Source of the DNA: JADJWR01 sp964610575
Lineage (GTDB): Bacteria > Pseudomonadota > Gammaproteobacteria > Burkholderiales > Burkholderiaceae_F
Assembly: GCA_964610575.1 (NCBI GenBank)
Contig: CAZSYX010000010.1
Location: forward strand, 1-64,000
Length of the DNA: 64,000 nucleotides
Reading direction: 5' to 3'
The notes beneath the pieces are model-generated. The model made no database searches and was not told the origin of the DNA. It saw nothing but the letters and a program-made list of their open reading frames with translations. This document shows positions 63,937 to 64,000 of the stretch, one piece after another; the first letter of the stretch is position 1, and every line of letters begins with the position of its first letter. Position numbers and translations under genes: made by a program.

Positions 63937-64000
63937 CTACACATTGACTTCGAAGCCGAGGTCGATCTCGGACGCCGGAACCCCTCCCCGAACGCCGAAG
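63937..64000 (-). CDS. C-terminal end of a truncated CDS
   Basis: On the minus strand the window edge carries an open frame ending in FGVRGGVPASEIDLGFEVNV before a TAG. Only 20 residues are visible, so no family can be named. It may be a chance frame. The 156 bases between it and the GNAT gene hold no clear feature. Confidence 0.35.
   Translation of the reverse strand, partial: FGVRGGVPASEIDLGFEVNV

Overview
The window is GC-rich DNA from a betaproteobacterium, most likely of the order Burkholderiales. The main clue is one unbroken minus-strand run: leuC, an entericidin-like lipoprotein, leuD, leuB, asd, fimV, truA, trpF, trpB, trpA, accD, folC, a SPOR-domain gene, cvpA and purF. I know this order as typical of Burkholderiales chromosomes. 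No tRNA, rRNA or CRISPR array was seen. Species cannot be named from the sequence.

Layout. (1) 55-2669: a complete group II intron on the minus strand just downstream of purF, with an intact reverse transcriptase/maturase/HNH protein. (2) 2.7-18.8 kb: the core biosynthetic run above, split by a strong intrinsic terminator after fimV. (3) 18.9-36.6 kb: housekeeping and metabolic genes in short, tightly overlapping operons: a secreted intradiol dioxygenase, chorismate synthase with an MFS transporter, CBS and FAD proteins, a sugar isomerase, proline iminopeptidase, a homocysteine-forming sulfhydrylase, YihY, a WrbA-like flavoprotein, a GlcD-like oxidase, DUF4124 twins, dusA, a phospholipid methyltransferase and small membrane proteins.

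(4) 36.7-53.9 kb is the most interesting part: seventeen consecutive minus-strand genes, mostly overlapping or separated by under 50 bp. Read 5' to 3' they are an ApbE flavin transferase, a tri-heme HzsA-like lipoprotein, a small cytochrome-like lipoprotein, an SH3 plus beta-barrel protein, a second beta-barrel protein, a TlpA thioredoxin, a DUF4266 lipoprotein, a DUF3570 protein, an unknown exported protein, three TPR proteins (two of them lipoproteins), a small exported protein, a TolQ/ExbB-like protein, two different ExbD/TolR-like proteins, and an AgmX/PglI-type TonB-like protein. The parts list suggests an ion-driven, envelope-spanning machine like the Agl-Glt/Tol/Ton family, joined to a periplasmic heme, thiol and flavin module. 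One of the two ExbD proteins has Asn where the family has its essential transmembrane Asp.

(5) 54.3-57.3 kb: glycogen synthase and a GH57 glucan enzyme. (6) 57.3-64 kb: an accessory-looking stretch with a 26-bp-arm inverted repeat, a TumE/TumA-type and a BrnT/BrnA toxin-antitoxin pair, two unrecognised genes, a methyltransferase, three GNAT acetyltransferases and a TspO homologue, with longer non-coding gaps than elsewhere. The BrnT/BrnA promoter carries a clear tandem 11-bp operator.
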